Below, in pieces: positions 48,554-58,955 of a stretch of 64,000 bases of DNA. The translations under genes and the position numbers were made by a program. Within the stretch, counting starts at the first letter, position 1, and each line of letters begins with the position of its first letter. The stretch covers positions 1 through 64,000 of the forward strand of contig NZ_JASBRI010000004.1 of NCBI RefSeq assembly GCF_030149515.1. Reading direction: 5' to 3'. The notes beneath the pieces were generated by a model. That model was not told the DNA's origin, ran no database searches, and worked only from the letters and a program-made list of their open reading frames with translations. The stretch is from Maricaulis sp. (lineage in GTDB: Bacteria; Pseudomonadota; Alphaproteobacteria; Caulobacterales; Maricaulaceae).

Positions 48554-49876
48554 TCACCCCTGGCTTACGGAATTGTCATCCTGCACGGATGTATCGGCGG
48601 GAACGGGGCCGGACTGCCTGCCCTCGCCACCCGACATCAGCCAGGCGCCAAGACCGATAAAGACCAGGACCAGCCCCAGGATAGCGCCCAGGCCGGGGAT
48701 CGCTCCAAGGGCCACCGACACCGCCAACACAACCAGCAGAGAGAGCAGACGCATGCCCAGTCCCAGCGGCTCTTCGGGCCTGCGGTTGAAAACCAGATCG
48801 CCGACCGCGAAAGCGCCGAGCGCCAGGCACAGGAGCAGGAAGGGCCAGAACAGAACCCACATGAAGGGAATCAGTACGATTCCGATCACCGTGATCGCCA
48901 GCAGGACAGTCAGGATCACCATAACCACAGGCGAAAGCGCGAAACTGATAAAGCCCAGAAAGCCCGAGACCAGCGGCTTGCGCCGGAAGGTGCGGGCAAT
49001 GCGGCTCACGCCGCGCGGCGTCATCAGCACGGCCAGAAGGCCTAGCAGCAGCGCCGCGCCGGGCACCGCAATGCCGAAGAAGGCGAACGGCGCGCCGATC
49101 AACTCCCACGGCCCGTCGATATCGAAATGGATATCGTCCCAGTGCTTGGCGCCGAAATTGAAGGACTGGTAGGTATAGTTGTACTCGCCGGTCTGGGCGC
49201 CATCGGCAATGACCGGCTCGGCCGGGCCCCGCACATCCAGCCGCCCTTCGATGCGGGCGGTCTCCAGGATGTAGACTTCCTCAGCCAGCACTTCGACATC
49301 GCCGCGGATCGTGCCTGCCAGCGTGACCTCGCCGCCCTCGATCTCGACCTCGCCGTCGATCGTGCCATGCAGTTCGACTTCGCCGCCGGCGATCTCTGCG
49401 CCATTGTGGAACATGCTTTCCGGATAGACGCCGACATATCCGCCGGCCAGATGCACACGATCCTGCACCGTCGCGCTGATTTCGACATTGCCGCCGGCTG
49501 CGGACAATTGCCCGCCGACCGAACCGCGCACCGACACATCGCCACCGGCGGCACTGACTTCACCCCCGACATCGGCATCGATCTCGATATCCCCGCCGGC
49601 AATCTCGACCTCTTCGGCGACGGTGCCGCGGATACGCACATCGCCGCCGAAGAAGTGCACTGAGCCGTGCACATTGGCATCGACCTGCCCGTCTCCGGCA
49701 ACAGCGGAAATATCGCCCAGGATCTCGCCGCGCACGGACATGTCGCCGCCCAGGAAAATCACGTCGTCGCGGCTGCCGTCGATTTCGACTTCGCCGCCGA
49801 TGACCTGGGCTCCGGCAGCCCCGGTCGCGATGGAGATGGCCAGCCCCATGGCCATGATCATGTGTTTGATCGTCAT
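48554..49876 (-). CDS. Beta-solenoid (bactofilin-like repeat) protein with C-terminal membrane domain
   Basis: A 440-residue protein. Signal peptide to about residue 23 (cut after AGA). Residues 26-220 are short beta repeats rich in G-D/E-V/I (VEIAGGDIEIDADVGGEVSA; GGEVELHGTIDGEVEIEGGEV), predicted to form a right-handed solenoid outside the inner membrane. Residues about 262-415 hold four or five transmembrane helices (PGAALLLGLLAVLMTP, VVMVILTVLLAITVIGIVLI). A charged tail follows. The repeats resemble polymer-forming bactofilins but the protein is exported. The ATG at 49876 has GGGAGAAG upstream. It is the first of three related proteins. Confidence 0.82.
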   Translation of the reverse strand: MTIKHMIMAMGLAISIATGAAGAQVIGGEVEIDGSRDDVIFLGGDMSVRGEILGDISAVAGDGQVDANVHGSVHFFGGDVRIRGTVAEEVEIAGGDIEIDADVGGEVSAAGGDVSVRGSVGGQLSAAGGNVEISATVQDRVHLAGGYVGVYPESMFHNGAEIAGGEVELHGTIDGEVEIEGGEVTLAGTIRGDVEVLAEEVYILETARIEGRLDVRGPAEPVIADGAQTGEYNYTYQSFNFGAKHWDDIHFDIDGPWELIGAPFAFFGIAVPGAALLLGLLAVLMTPRGVSRIARTFRRKPLVSGFLGFISFALSPVVMVILTVLLAITVIGIVLIPFMWVLFWPFLLLCLALGAFAVGDLVFNRRPEEPLGLGMRLLSLLVVLAVSVALGAIPGLGAILGLVLVFIGLGAWLMSGGEGRQSGPVPADTSVQDDNSVSQG

Positions 49877-49935
49877 AACTCTCTTCTCCCTGCGCCCCCC
49901 GGCAATCAGGTCGTTGTACATAATGGGTATGTGCT

Positions 49936-50709
49936 CTAGTCGTCGATCAGATCGTCGCAGTCGCGGCGATTGCGCGGCATATATTCAAGGCCCGGCACAC
50001 GGGCGCCGCTTTCCGTTCGCGGTTCGCTTTCGGCATAGACTTCCAGCGGGCCATCGATGCGGGCCGTATCCGCGAATACGACCGAAACCGCACAGACCTG
50101 CCCGCCATTGTGCAACCGTCCGCCGATTTCGATACGGCCCTGATTGCCACGATAGTCGCGATTGCGGCGCATCTCCCTGATGGCCACGAACTTCACGGGG
50201 CCGGACACTTCGCCGTTGAACACGATCGAACCGGCATGCGCACTAAGGCCGTTCAGGAAAGTCGCATCCACCCTCATCTCGCCCGCAGCCAGAGAGGCCT
50301 CGCCGGCAATGCGGCCGGAGACGTCCAGATCGCCAGAAGCGATGCCCAGCTCGTCCATGGCCTCGCCGTTCCAGGTAACGTCGCCGCCCGCGATGGAGGC
50401 CTCGCCGGATACCGTGCCGGAAAAGCGGACATCGCCGGCTGCGATCGACATCTCGCCGCCAACGTTCAGATCGTCCATGTCGACATCGCCGGAAACCAGG
50501 CTGAGATCGCCGCCGACCCGGCCGCGCAGATTGAGATCGCCGCTCAGCCGGCTGTAATCCCCGTCCCGGTCCAGCACGATATAGCCGTCGGACGCGCGCC
50601 GGTCGCGCAGCATTTTCCCGTCACTGTCATCATCGGCCACGACGATGACACATCCCGACGTCGCCAGCGAGGCTGTCAGGGCGGTGGCGGCAAGCCAGAG
50701 CTTGGTCAT
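49936..50709 (-). CDS. Beta-solenoid lipoprotein A with C-terminal cysteine module
   Basis: A 257-residue lipoprotein. Lipobox LATSGC (Cys20). Residues 45-190 are short beta repeats (LNLRGRVGGDLSLVSGDVDM; EASIAGGDVTWNGEA) like the neighbouring membrane protein. The C-terminal module (from about residue 191) reads IEIGGRLHNGGQVCAVSV and ends RRDCDDLIDD, with C206 and C251 likely forming a disulfide. This module is shared with the lipoprotein at 52744-53403. GGGAG precedes the ATG at 50709. Divergent promoter with the acyl ligase. Confidence 0.8.
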   Translation of the reverse strand: MTKLWLAATALTASLATSGCVIVVADDDSDGKMLRDRRASDGYIVLDRDGDYSRLSGDLNLRGRVGGDLSLVSGDVDMDDLNVGGEMSIAAGDVRFSGTVSGEASIAGGDVTWNGEAMDELGIASGDLDVSGRIAGEASLAAGEMRVDATFLNGLSAHAGSIVFNGEVSGPVKFVAIREMRRNRDYRGNQGRIEIGGRLHNGGQVCAVSVVFADTARIDGPLEVYAESEPRTESGARVPGLEYMPRNRRDCDDLIDD

Positions 50710-50797
50710 TCTATACTCCCGTAACGACAGACCCCGCCGCCCACCGGCGTGTTGCAGGATCGGGTCTACGCTCCCCAGCGTCGGATATGACCATACA

Positions 50798-50841
50798 TTA
50801 TCGAAAAACGATATCAAGATATTTTTCTCGTTTTTCGATAA
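50798..50841. promoter_or_regulatory. Palindromic operator pair in a divergent promoter
   Basis: A perfect 14-bp inverted repeat, TTATCGAAAAACGA (50798-50811) and TCGTTTTTCGATAA (50828-50841), 16 bases apart. Each arm is itself near-palindromic: TATCG-AAAAA-CGATA at 50799-50813 is perfect, and TCTCG-TTTTT-CGATA at 50826-50840 has one mismatch. The surrounding 50790-50865 stretch is very AT-rich compared with the genome, as expected for a promoter. It lies between lipoprotein A and the acyl ligase, so a dimeric repressor could control both. The regulator is not identified. Confidence 0.7.
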
Positions 50842-50977
50842 ATATTTTCTGATTTACGAGAAGGCCGACTCGCTTTGGGTGCCCGATCTACACTCGCCCC
50901 TTCCCTATACGTCAGCGAAGGCTAGTATCGGCGGTAATACAAGCGCCTGCACAAGAAGGCGCAGTTGGGAGGATTTC

Positions 50978-52630
50978 ATGGCTGACCTTTCAGCCGCCGG
51001 GAATGCCCCGGCCCGCGGCCCCCGGGCCGCATCCGATACGATTCATGAGGGCGCGCCGTTCAATCTGAACCGCATTCGCAAATCGGTCGTCGCGTCCATG
51101 CTCGACTCGAAACGCCGGTACGGCGGCAAGAAGATTGCCGCCGTCGATGCGGACGGGCGGGAGGTTTCCTTCAACGATCTGACGAAGGCCATGTTCGCCC
51201 TGGGTCATGCCCTCAAGGCCGGCACCGAGCGCGGCGAAGCCGTCGGAGTGCTGCTGCCCACGGGCGTAGGCGCGATCATCTCATTCTACGCCATCTCGGC
51301 CTATGGCCGCGTACCGGCCATGCTCAACTTCACCGCCGGCGAGCGTGCCCTCAAGGCCGCCTGCACCGCCTGCAAGGCAAGGAAGATCGTCACCGCCCAC
51401 CGTTTCATCGAACTGGGCGAGCTGCGGGATCTCGAAGCGGAGCTCAAGAAGGATCACGAGCTGGTCTATCTGGAGGATGTGCGCGAGAACCTGTCGCTGA
51501 TGGACAAGGCCTTTGCGGCGATCGGCACGCTCCTGCCCTTCGCCGTGCGGGCCCATCCGGATCCGGACAGTCCGGCCGTCTATCTCTTCACCTCGGGCAC
51601 GGAAGGCGATCCGAAAGGCGTGGTGCTCAGCCATGCCAATCTCCTTGCCAATGTCGAGCAGGTGCGCGACCACATCAAGATCCTGCCCACCGATACGCTG
51701 TTCAATCCGCTGCCGACCTTTCACTGTTTCGGCCTCACGGGCGGCGTGCTGGTGCCGATCGGGCTAGGCGTACCGGCGATCTGTCATCCCACACCGCTGC
51801 AGGCCAAGACCATCGTCAAGCGCATCGCCGAGACGAAGGCGACCATCCTGTTCGCCACCGACACCTTCATGAACCAGTATGCCCGAGCGGCCGACGAAGG
51901 CGATCTCTCCTCGCTGCGCTTTGCCGTGTGTGGCGCCGAACGGGTGAAGGACGAGACGCGATCTTCGCTGCGACGGCGCTTCAATCTGGAAATCGTCGAG
52001 GGCTATGGCCTCACCGAAGCCGCGCCGGTGCTCTCGGTCAATCAGCCGGAAAACAACCGGCCGGGCACGGTCGGACAGCTGATGCCGGGCTGCCAGGCAA
52101 AGCTGGTGCCTGTCGAGGGCATCGAGGATGGCGGGCAATTGCACATCAAGGGCCCCAACATCATGAAGGGCTATATTCGCCCCTCCGCGCCGCTGGTCCT
52201 GGAAACTCCCGAGGACGGCTGGCACGATACCGGCGACATCGTTTCAATCGACGAGGACGGTTTCCTGCGTATCCGCGGCCGGGTGAAGCGCTTCGCCAAA
52301 CTCGGCGGGGAAATGGTCTCGCTGGCCGTGGTGGAAAATTGCGCCACCTCGCTATGGCCCGACAATATGCATGCCGCTGCGGCCATTCCGGACAAGCGCA
52401 AGGGCGAACAGGTCATCCTGTTGACCGACTATCCCAAGGCCGACCGCGCCGACCTTGTCGCCTTCGCCCGCAATCACGGCATTTCCGAACTCGCCATCCC
52501 GCGCAAGATCATCCATGTCGGCAGCATTCCGGTGCTGGGTACCGGCAAGACCGACTACGGTTCGGTGCAGAAGACGGTCGAAGCGATGATGGCGGAGGAA
52601 CTCAAACCCGCTCCCGAACCCGCCGAATAG
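50978..52630 (+). CDS. AMP-forming acyl-ACP/acyl-CoA synthetase (Aas C-terminal-like)
   Basis: A 550-residue adenylating enzyme. Motifs: LFTSGTEGDPKGVVLSH (AMP binding), EGYGLTEAAPVLS, WHDTGDIVSIDEDGFLRIRG and GTGKTDYGSV with the catalytic lysine near the C-terminus. It resembles the synthetase half of Aas, which re-activates fatty acids to load on acyl carrier protein. GGGAGGA precedes the ATG at 50978. It lies between two beta-solenoid lipoproteins and shares the palindromic promoter with one of them, which suggests a link to lipid or envelope renewal; the substrate is inferred. Confidence 0.85.
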   Translation: MADLSAAGNAPARGPRAASDTIHEGAPFNLNRIRKSVVASMLDSKRRYGGKKIAAVDADGREVSFNDLTKAMFALGHALKAGTERGEAVGVLLPTGVGAIISFYAISAYGRVPAMLNFTAGERALKAACTACKARKIVTAHRFIELGELRDLEAELKKDHELVYLEDVRENLSLMDKAFAAIGTLLPFAVRAHPDPDSPAVYLFTSGTEGDPKGVVLSHANLLANVEQVRDHIKILPTDTLFNPLPTFHCFGLTGGVLVPIGLGVPAICHPTPLQAKTIVKRIAETKATILFATDTFMNQYARAADEGDLSSLRFAVCGAERVKDETRSSLRRRFNLEIVEGYGLTEAAPVLSVNQPENNRPGTVGQLMPGCQAKLVPVEGIEDGGQLHIKGPNIMKGYIRPSAPLVLETPEDGWHDTGDIVSIDEDGFLRIRGRVKRFAKLGGEMVSLAVVENCATSLWPDNMHAAAAIPDKRKGEQVILLTDYPKADRADLVAFARNHGISELAIPRKIIHVGSIPVLGTGKTDYGSVQKTVEAMMAEELKPAPEPAE

Positions 52631-52647
52631 CGGCAAACCGCAGAGGG

Positions 52648-52744
52648 GCCGGAACCCGGAAACAGGGCCTTCGGCACTGGAGGGAGACGGCCGACGGCGT
52701 CTGGGGAGACGTATGGGTTTCCGGGCCCCGGGTTCTGTTCCGGC
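52648..52744. repeat. Long imperfect inverted repeat at convergent gene ends
   Basis: GCCGGAAC (52648-52655) pairs with GTTCCGGC (52737-52744), and inside it CCGGAAAC (52656-52663) pairs with GTTTCCGG (52717-52724). This gives a long bulged stem between the acyl ligase and lipoprotein B. It lacks T-runs, so it may be an RNA-stabilising or weak terminating hairpin. Chance is not excluded in GC-rich DNA. Confidence 0.4.
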
Positions 52745-53403
52745 TAGATCCGGTCGCAATCGCGGCCGGCCAGCGGCTCGTAGCGGAAACCGTTGCCGCG
52801 CGGCCGGTTTTCCGAGATTACCAGAAGGTCGCCTTCGATCCGCGAGCCGCGCCGGAATTCCACTTCGGCCGCACAGATCGTGCCGCCCCGGGCGAGCCGG
52901 CCGGATACCTCCACCCGGCCATTGCCGTCGCGATTGCCCTGTCCGCGGATCTCGACCGGGCCATTCACATCGGCGTGCAGATTCATATGGCCGGCATCCA
53001 TTTCCAGCCGCCCGCGCACCTCGCCGCGCAGGGTCACACGGCCCGCCGCAATCTCGGCATCGCCGTCTATAACGGCATCGATATAGGCTGTGCCTGCGGC
53101 AATCTCGGCATTGCCGCCGACCGTGCCGGAAAAGCGCACCCGGCCCCCCTCGGCGGTCAAATTCCGGCCGACGCGGGCATTGGATCGCACCGTGGCGCCT
53201 GCCAGGGCCAGATCGCGGCCGACATCGCCGTCCGCGCCGACCATCATGCCGGAGAACTCGGCATCGCCGGGAACATCCACATTTCGCGACGCGACGAGTC
53301 CGGCGCTCTCCACCGACCGGTTCTCTCCCTGGCCGGAGACGTTATAGGTACAGGCCGACAACAAGACAGCCGCACCGGCGGCCAGGAGGGAAGATTTCAG
53401 CAT
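52744..53403 (-). CDS. Beta-solenoid lipoprotein B with C-terminal cysteine module
   Basis: A 219-residue lipoprotein with lipobox LSAC (Cys18). Residues about 40-160 are bactofilin-like beta repeats (LTAEGGRVRFSGTVGGNAEI; IDGDAEIAAGRVTLRGEV). The C-terminal module matches lipoprotein A: VEVSGRLARGGTICAAEV and a final AGRDCDRI, with C177 and C216. The two clearly share ancestry. It would be anchored in the envelope; function unknown. Confidence 0.8.
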   Translation of the reverse strand: MLKSSLLAAGAAVLLSACTYNVSGQGENRSVESAGLVASRNVDVPGDAEFSGMMVGADGDVGRDLALAGATVRSNARVGRNLTAEGGRVRFSGTVGGNAEIAAGTAYIDAVIDGDAEIAAGRVTLRGEVRGRLEMDAGHMNLHADVNGPVEIRGQGNRDGNGRVEVSGRLARGGTICAAEVEFRRGSRIEGDLLVISENRPRGNGFRYEPLAGRDCDRI

Positions 53404-53473
53404 GGCGTCCTCACGAGGTTGGCTTTGACCTCATGATGCACGGCGCCGTGCGATTGGATGCAATCCCGCTGGA

Positions 53474-54874
<1,401 letters not shown>

Positions 54875-54974
54875 GGAAACCCCTTTCATTCACATGCGAA
54901 ATTTACAGCGTGCGCAGACTCGCCAGATAGCAGTGCGCCGCCCGCATATCAATGGCGGCCGGTCCTGCGGCGCG

Positions 54975-55346
54975 CTAGAGATCCTGTACCGGATTGGTCA
55001 GATCGCTAGGGGGATTGTCACCGGTATTCATGACGCCGGCGCGCTCGATCAGCATCATGTGAACCTTCTCGGTCTGTGCGACCGGTCTGTGACGCACGCC
55101 CCTGGGAATGACGCAGAACTCGCCCGGCCCCAGCACGACCGCATCCTCACCCTCGATCTCGATTTTCAGAACGCCGCGCGTCACGAGGAAAAACTCGTCC
55201 TCCTCGGCATGTGCATGCCAGTCGAATGCCCCTTCCGCCTTGGCAAGCTTGATCTCATAATCGTCCAGGCGACCGACGCGTCTGGGCGACCAGGCGTCCT
55301 TGAACTGGGCATGCTTTTCGGCAAGCGAAATGACCTCGACCGGCAT
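54975..55346 (-). CDS. Cupin-domain protein
   Basis: A 123-residue single-domain cupin. Metal-binding residues are in FDWHAHAEEDEFFLVTRG (HxH...E) and PGEFCVIPRGVRHRPVA. GGGGAGG precedes the start. Small cupins of this kind have varied roles, mostly unknown. It precedes lpdA on the same strand by about 100 bases, so it may be co-transcribed. Confidence 0.85.
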   Translation of the reverse strand: MPVEVISLAEKHAQFKDAWSPRRVGRLDDYEIKLAKAEGAFDWHAHAEEDEFFLVTRGVLKIEIEGEDAVVLGPGEFCVIPRGVRHRPVAQTEKVHMMLIERAGVMNTGDNPPSDLTNPVQDL

Positions 55347-55430
55347 TCAATCCTCCCCGGCAACGCAGTGCAATCTCAAGGCACCGCGATCGTCATTCGT
55401 CATGCTAGCCATATTCGACAGGAGAACGGA

Positions 55431-55850
55431 ATGACGGGCGGCAGCGATCTCGACCACCTGATCCGGAACATGGCGCCCCACCTCGGCGCGACGACCTATG
55501 TCTTCGTCACCTTGCCGCCCGGCAACAGCGAGCCCGAAGGGCTGACGCCCCTACTGCGCTTCGCCGAAGACGAGGGACTCACCCTGATCCTGCCGGAAAG
55601 CCAGGCCCGCAAGGCCGGGCTGGATTTCACCTTTCCCTGCCGCCGCATCACCCTGAGCATACAATCCTCGCTTGAGGCCGTCGGCTTCATGGCGCGCATC
55701 GCAACCGCCCTGGCCGGGTCCGGTATCGGCTGCAATCCCGTCTCGGGCTATTTCCACGATCACCTTTTCGTACCGACAGACCGGGCGGAACAGGCTATGG
55801 CTGTGCTACAGGCGCTGTCCCGCGGCGAGGCCCTGGCCGAAATCGATTGA
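55431..55850 (+). CDS. ACT-domain protein
   Basis: A 139-residue protein with an ACT-like regulatory fold. The N-terminal part has APHLGATTYVFVTLPPGN and the C-terminal part FMARIATALAGSGIGCNPVSG, typical of stand-alone ACT_7-type proteins, which bind amino acids. AGGAG precedes the ATG. Divergent from the cupin gene. Confidence 0.78.
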   Translation: MTGGSDLDHLIRNMAPHLGATTYVFVTLPPGNSEPEGLTPLLRFAEDEGLTLILPESQARKAGLDFTFPCRRITLSIQSSLEAVGFMARIATALAGSGIGCNPVSGYFHDHLFVPTDRAEQAMAVLQALSRGEALAEID

Positions 55851-55911
55851 CCGGTGCAGCGCCCGGCCCTATGAGCGCGCATCCGTTTTCCGGCGATGAG
55901 ACGATATCGCG

Positions 55912-56589
55912 TTGAGCCTGATCGCTCCGGCCCTCACCGGCCTGCCCGCATTTGATGCCGACACGCTGTGCGACGAAATCGTGGCGCAGGGGTGGAGCGT
56001 TTGCCGGCTGGCCGATCCGGTCATGCTGGCCGCGCTCTGCGACGAGGCCGTCGCGCTCTGGCAGGAAGACGAACTCTCGCCCGCCGGGGTCGGCCGCGCG
56101 AAAGACCACGACGTCGTCCGCCGCATCCGCCGGGACAAGACCCGCTGGCTGGACGGATCGAGCCCCGCCCAGACGGCCTATCTCGCCTTCGCGGAAGCAC
56201 TGCGGCGCGAGATCAACTACCGGCTGATGCTCGGCCTGTTCGCCTTCGAGGCGCACTATGCGGTCTATGAGTCCGGCGGATTCTACAAACGCCATATCGA
56301 CAGTTTCCATGGCGCCCGCAACCGCATGCTCTCCTCCGTCCTTTATCTCAATCGGGACTGGGACCGGTCCGAGGGCGGACTTTTGCGTCTCTACGCACCG
56401 GACAGCGACAGGCTGGTCCAGGAGGTGGTCCCGGAATTCGGCACGCTGGCCGTCTTCCTGTCCGAGGACATCCCCCACGAGGTGACACCGGCCGGGCGCG
56501 AACGTTTCTCCATCGCCGGCTGGCACCGATGCAACGATCGCAGCCAGGTGCCCGCATTGCAGGCGAGGACACTGCCGGCGGGCGGGTGA
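55912..56589 (+). CDS. 2-oxoglutarate/Fe(II)-dependent oxygenase (P4H-like)
   Basis: A 225-residue protein with the 2OG-Fe(II) double-stranded beta-helix fold. The iron facial triad appears as GFYKRHIDSFHGARNRMLS (H-x-D), the distal H in EDIPHEVTPAGRERFSIAGW, and the Arg that binds 2OG. The proline-hydroxylase-like group is likely, acting on a protein or small molecule. The start is taken as TTG at 55912 because no in-frame ATG precedes the core; the next in-frame ATG (56023) would cut the fold. Confidence 0.8.
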   Translation: MSLIAPALTGLPAFDADTLCDEIVAQGWSVCRLADPVMLAALCDEAVALWQEDELSPAGVGRAKDHDVVRRIRRDKTRWLDGSSPAQTAYLAFAEALRREINYRLMLGLFAFEAHYAVYESGGFYKRHIDSFHGARNRMLSSVLYLNRDWDRSEGGLLRLYAPDSDRLVQEVVPEFGTLAVFLSEDIPHEVTPAGRERFSIAGWHRCNDRSQVPALQARTLPAGG

Positions 56590-56686
56590 TGCGCCACTGC
56601 GATACATCTGCCGGCCAGGTCCTGGCCTCGCTCGCCGATCAGGAGGGCCCGGATAGCGCGGATGCGTTTTCGGGAAGACCCAGGCG

Positions 56687-57472
56687 CTATCCCTCGAGTA
56701 CCCGCGCGGGCGTTGGTTGGCCGGCTTCGTCCAGGGCCACCATGACATAGCTTGCCTCACCTACCAGGCGCCGGTCGCCGGACATCAAGTCCTCGGCCTC
56801 GGCGCGAACGCCGACCTCCATCGAGGTGCGGCCAACCGAGACGACCCGCGCGATCACATCCAGCAGCTCGCCCTCCTTCGTCGGCGCGATGAAGTCGATC
56901 TTGTCGGAGGCGGCCATGCCGACGTCGCAGCGTGTATGGCGCGAGGCGGCGATATAGGCGGCCTTGCCCATCAGCGACATGGCATTGCCACCGAACAACT
57001 GTCCCAGATGATTGGTGTCGCCGGGGAAGACGAGCTGAAGCGTACGCGCATAGCCCGCAGGGCTGGGAGCGAAGTCCGGCAAGGCATCGGGCGAGGGCGG
57101 CAGGCGGTCGTGATTGGTCTTGCGGTCGGCGGCGACCATGGTGAAAGCGCCGCGCGTACAGACATGGCGCTCGCCGGTGCGCAGGTTTTCAGCGGCCAGC
57201 TCCACATCCACGATCAGCGAGGTCCGCCCGACCATGCGCACCTGGCCCGTCACTTCCACGAGATCGCCTACCCGCGCCGGCGCCACAAAATCCAGCTTGT
57301 CGCAGGAGGCAGTGACGAAGGGCCGCCGCGCATGCCGGGCCGCGACAAGGAAGGCCACCTTGTCCATCTCGGCCATCGCGGCCCCGCCGAAATACGTGCC
57401 CTGATGATTGGTCTGATGCGGGAAGACCAGGTCGCTATGGCGGATCTCGGCGAGATGGGCGGGTCGGGTCAT
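56687..57472 (-). CDS. Acyl-CoA thioesterase (tandem hotdog)
   Basis: A 261-residue protein with two hotdog domains in tandem, each with the YciA-type pattern: HQTNHQGTYFGGAAMAEMDK then SCDKLDF, and DTNHLGQLFGGNAMSLMGKA then ASDKIDF. It hydrolyses acyl-CoA thioesters. The ATG at 57472 starts the first domain directly; an in-frame ATG at 57511 has no support. It converges with the 2OG oxygenase gene. Confidence 0.88.
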   Translation of the reverse strand: MTRPAHLAEIRHSDLVFPHQTNHQGTYFGGAAMAEMDKVAFLVAARHARRPFVTASCDKLDFVAPARVGDLVEVTGQVRMVGRTSLIVDVELAAENLRTGERHVCTRGAFTMVAADRKTNHDRLPPSPDALPDFAPSPAGYARTLQLVFPGDTNHLGQLFGGNAMSLMGKAAYIAASRHTRCDVGMAASDKIDFIAPTKEGELLDVIARVVSVGRTSMEVGVRAEAEDLMSGDRRLVGEASYVMVALDEAGQPTPARVLEG

Positions 57473-57606
57473 CGGGTGTCCATTACGTGGCCAAGGCAAG
57501 CATAGCGGCAACCGCTCACCCCCGCAGCCACACCTCTATACCGCCATTCTCACACTCGGCAGCGTCCCAGGAAAACGTCCCGGGCCAGCAGAGACGGAAT
57601 GCAAGG

Positions 57607-58941
57607 TCACATCAGCATCGTCATCGGATCTTCGACATAGGTCTTGAACGCCTGCAGCCATTTCGCGCCGGTGGCGCCGTCGACCACCCGGTGATCGCAG
57701 GTCAGCGTCACCGTCATCACCGTAGCGATAGCCAGCGCGCCGTCCTTGACGACCGGGCGCTGCTCGCCGGCACCGACGGACAGGATCATGCCCTGGGGCG
57801 GGTTGATGATGGAGGCGAAACTGTCGATGCCGAACATGCCCAGATTGGAGAGCGAGAACGTGCCGCCCTGGAATTCCTCGGGCTTGAGCTTCTTCTCGCG
57901 GGCGCGGGCGGCCAGGTCCTTCATCTCGCGGGAGATTTCAACCAGGCCCTTGCGGTCCGCATCCTTGACGATGGGCGTGATCAGCCCGCCCTCGATGGCC
58001 ACGGCAACGGAGACGTCGGCGTGCTTGTGCCGGGCGATCAGGCCGCCCTCGATCCAGGAGGAATTCGCCGCCGGCACTTTCTTGAGAGCCAGGCCGGACG
58101 CCTTGATCAGGATGTCGTTGACCGAGACCTTGTCGCCATCCTTTTCCGCCGCCGCGTTCACGCGCTTGCGGAAGTCCAGCAGCGCGTCGATCCGGCAATC
58201 GACATTGAGCGGGAAGTGCGGGATGTCGCGGAAGCTTTCCGACAGCCGCTTGGCGGAAATCTTCGTGATATTGTCGGCCTTCTCGATCTCGTAGCGATCA
58301 CGGGAAATGCCGTAGGCCTTCAGCGGGTCCTCCGCATCCACCGGCGCGGCGGACGGGGCTTCGGCCGCAGCGGCAGAGGGCCGGGCGCTCTCGACATCAC
58401 GCTTCACGATCCGGCCGTAAGGGCCCGATCCTTCGATGGATTTCAGGTCGAGCCCCTTCTCGGCCGCGATGCGGCGCGCCAGCGGGCTGGCCTTGATGCG
58501 TTCGCCATCCTTCGACGGAGCCGGCGGAGCCTTGGTGTCGGACGGCACATCCTCCAGCTTGCGCGACCCGGAACCGCCGGAGGACTTGCCGGACTTGGCG
58601 TCGGACTTGGCTTCCGCCTTGTCCTCCGGCTTGGCCTCGGCCTTCTTGTCGCTCTCGCCGCTATCCTTGCCAGCATCCTCGAGCGCGCTTTCGTCCTCGC
58701 CCTCCTCCAGCAGCATGGCGATGACGGCATTGACCTTCACACCCTCGGTGCCCTCCTCGACGAGGATTTTCCCGACCGTGCCCTCGTCAACCGCCTCGAC
58801 TTCCATGGTCGCCTTGTCGGTCTCGATCTCGGCAATGACGTCGCCGCTCTCGACGGTGTCGCCCGTCTTCACATGCCATTTGGCCAGCGTGCCCTCTTCC
58901 ATCGTGGGCGAGAGGGCCGGCATCAGGATTTCGATCGCCAT
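57607..58941 (-). CDS. pdhC: Dihydrolipoyllysine-residue acetyltransferase (E2 of pyruvate dehydrogenase)
   Basis: A 444-residue E2 with an N-terminal lipoyl domain ([20 protein letters not shown]; lipoyl lysine K43 in ETDKATME), a charged flexible linker, a peripheral subunit-binding domain ([20 protein letters not shown]), and the acetyltransferase core ([34 protein letters not shown] with catalytic His). The ATG at 58941 gives the family start. The GFA gene and pdhB lie upstream on the same strand. Confidence 0.96.
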   Translation of the reverse strand: MAIEILMPALSPTMEEGTLAKWHVKTGDTVESGDVIAEIETDKATMEVEAVDEGTVGKILVEEGTEGVKVNAVIAMLLEEGEDESALEDAGKDSGESDKKAEAKPEDKAEAKSDAKSGKSSGGSGSRKLEDVPSDTKAPPAPSKDGERIKASPLARRIAAEKGLDLKSIEGSGPYGRIVKRDVESARPSAAAAEAPSAAPVDAEDPLKAYGISRDRYEIEKADNITKISAKRLSESFRDIPHFPLNVDCRIDALLDFRKRVNAAAEKDGDKVSVNDILIKASGLALKKVPAANSSWIEGGLIARHKHADVSVAVAIEGGLITPIVKDADRKGLVEISREMKDLAARAREKKLKPEEFQGGTFSLSNLGMFGIDSFASIINPPQGMILSVGAGEQRPVVKDGALAIATVMTVTLTCDHRVVDGATGAKWLQAFKTYVEDPMTMLM

Positions 58942-58955
58942 GGTCTTTTCCTCGT

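Noticed and set aside
45913..48660. 915-residue plus-strand frame
   Set aside because: It lies antisense to the M1 peptidase, whose zinc site and signal peptide are clear; the frame has no recognisable motifs and arises from GC-rich third-position bias.
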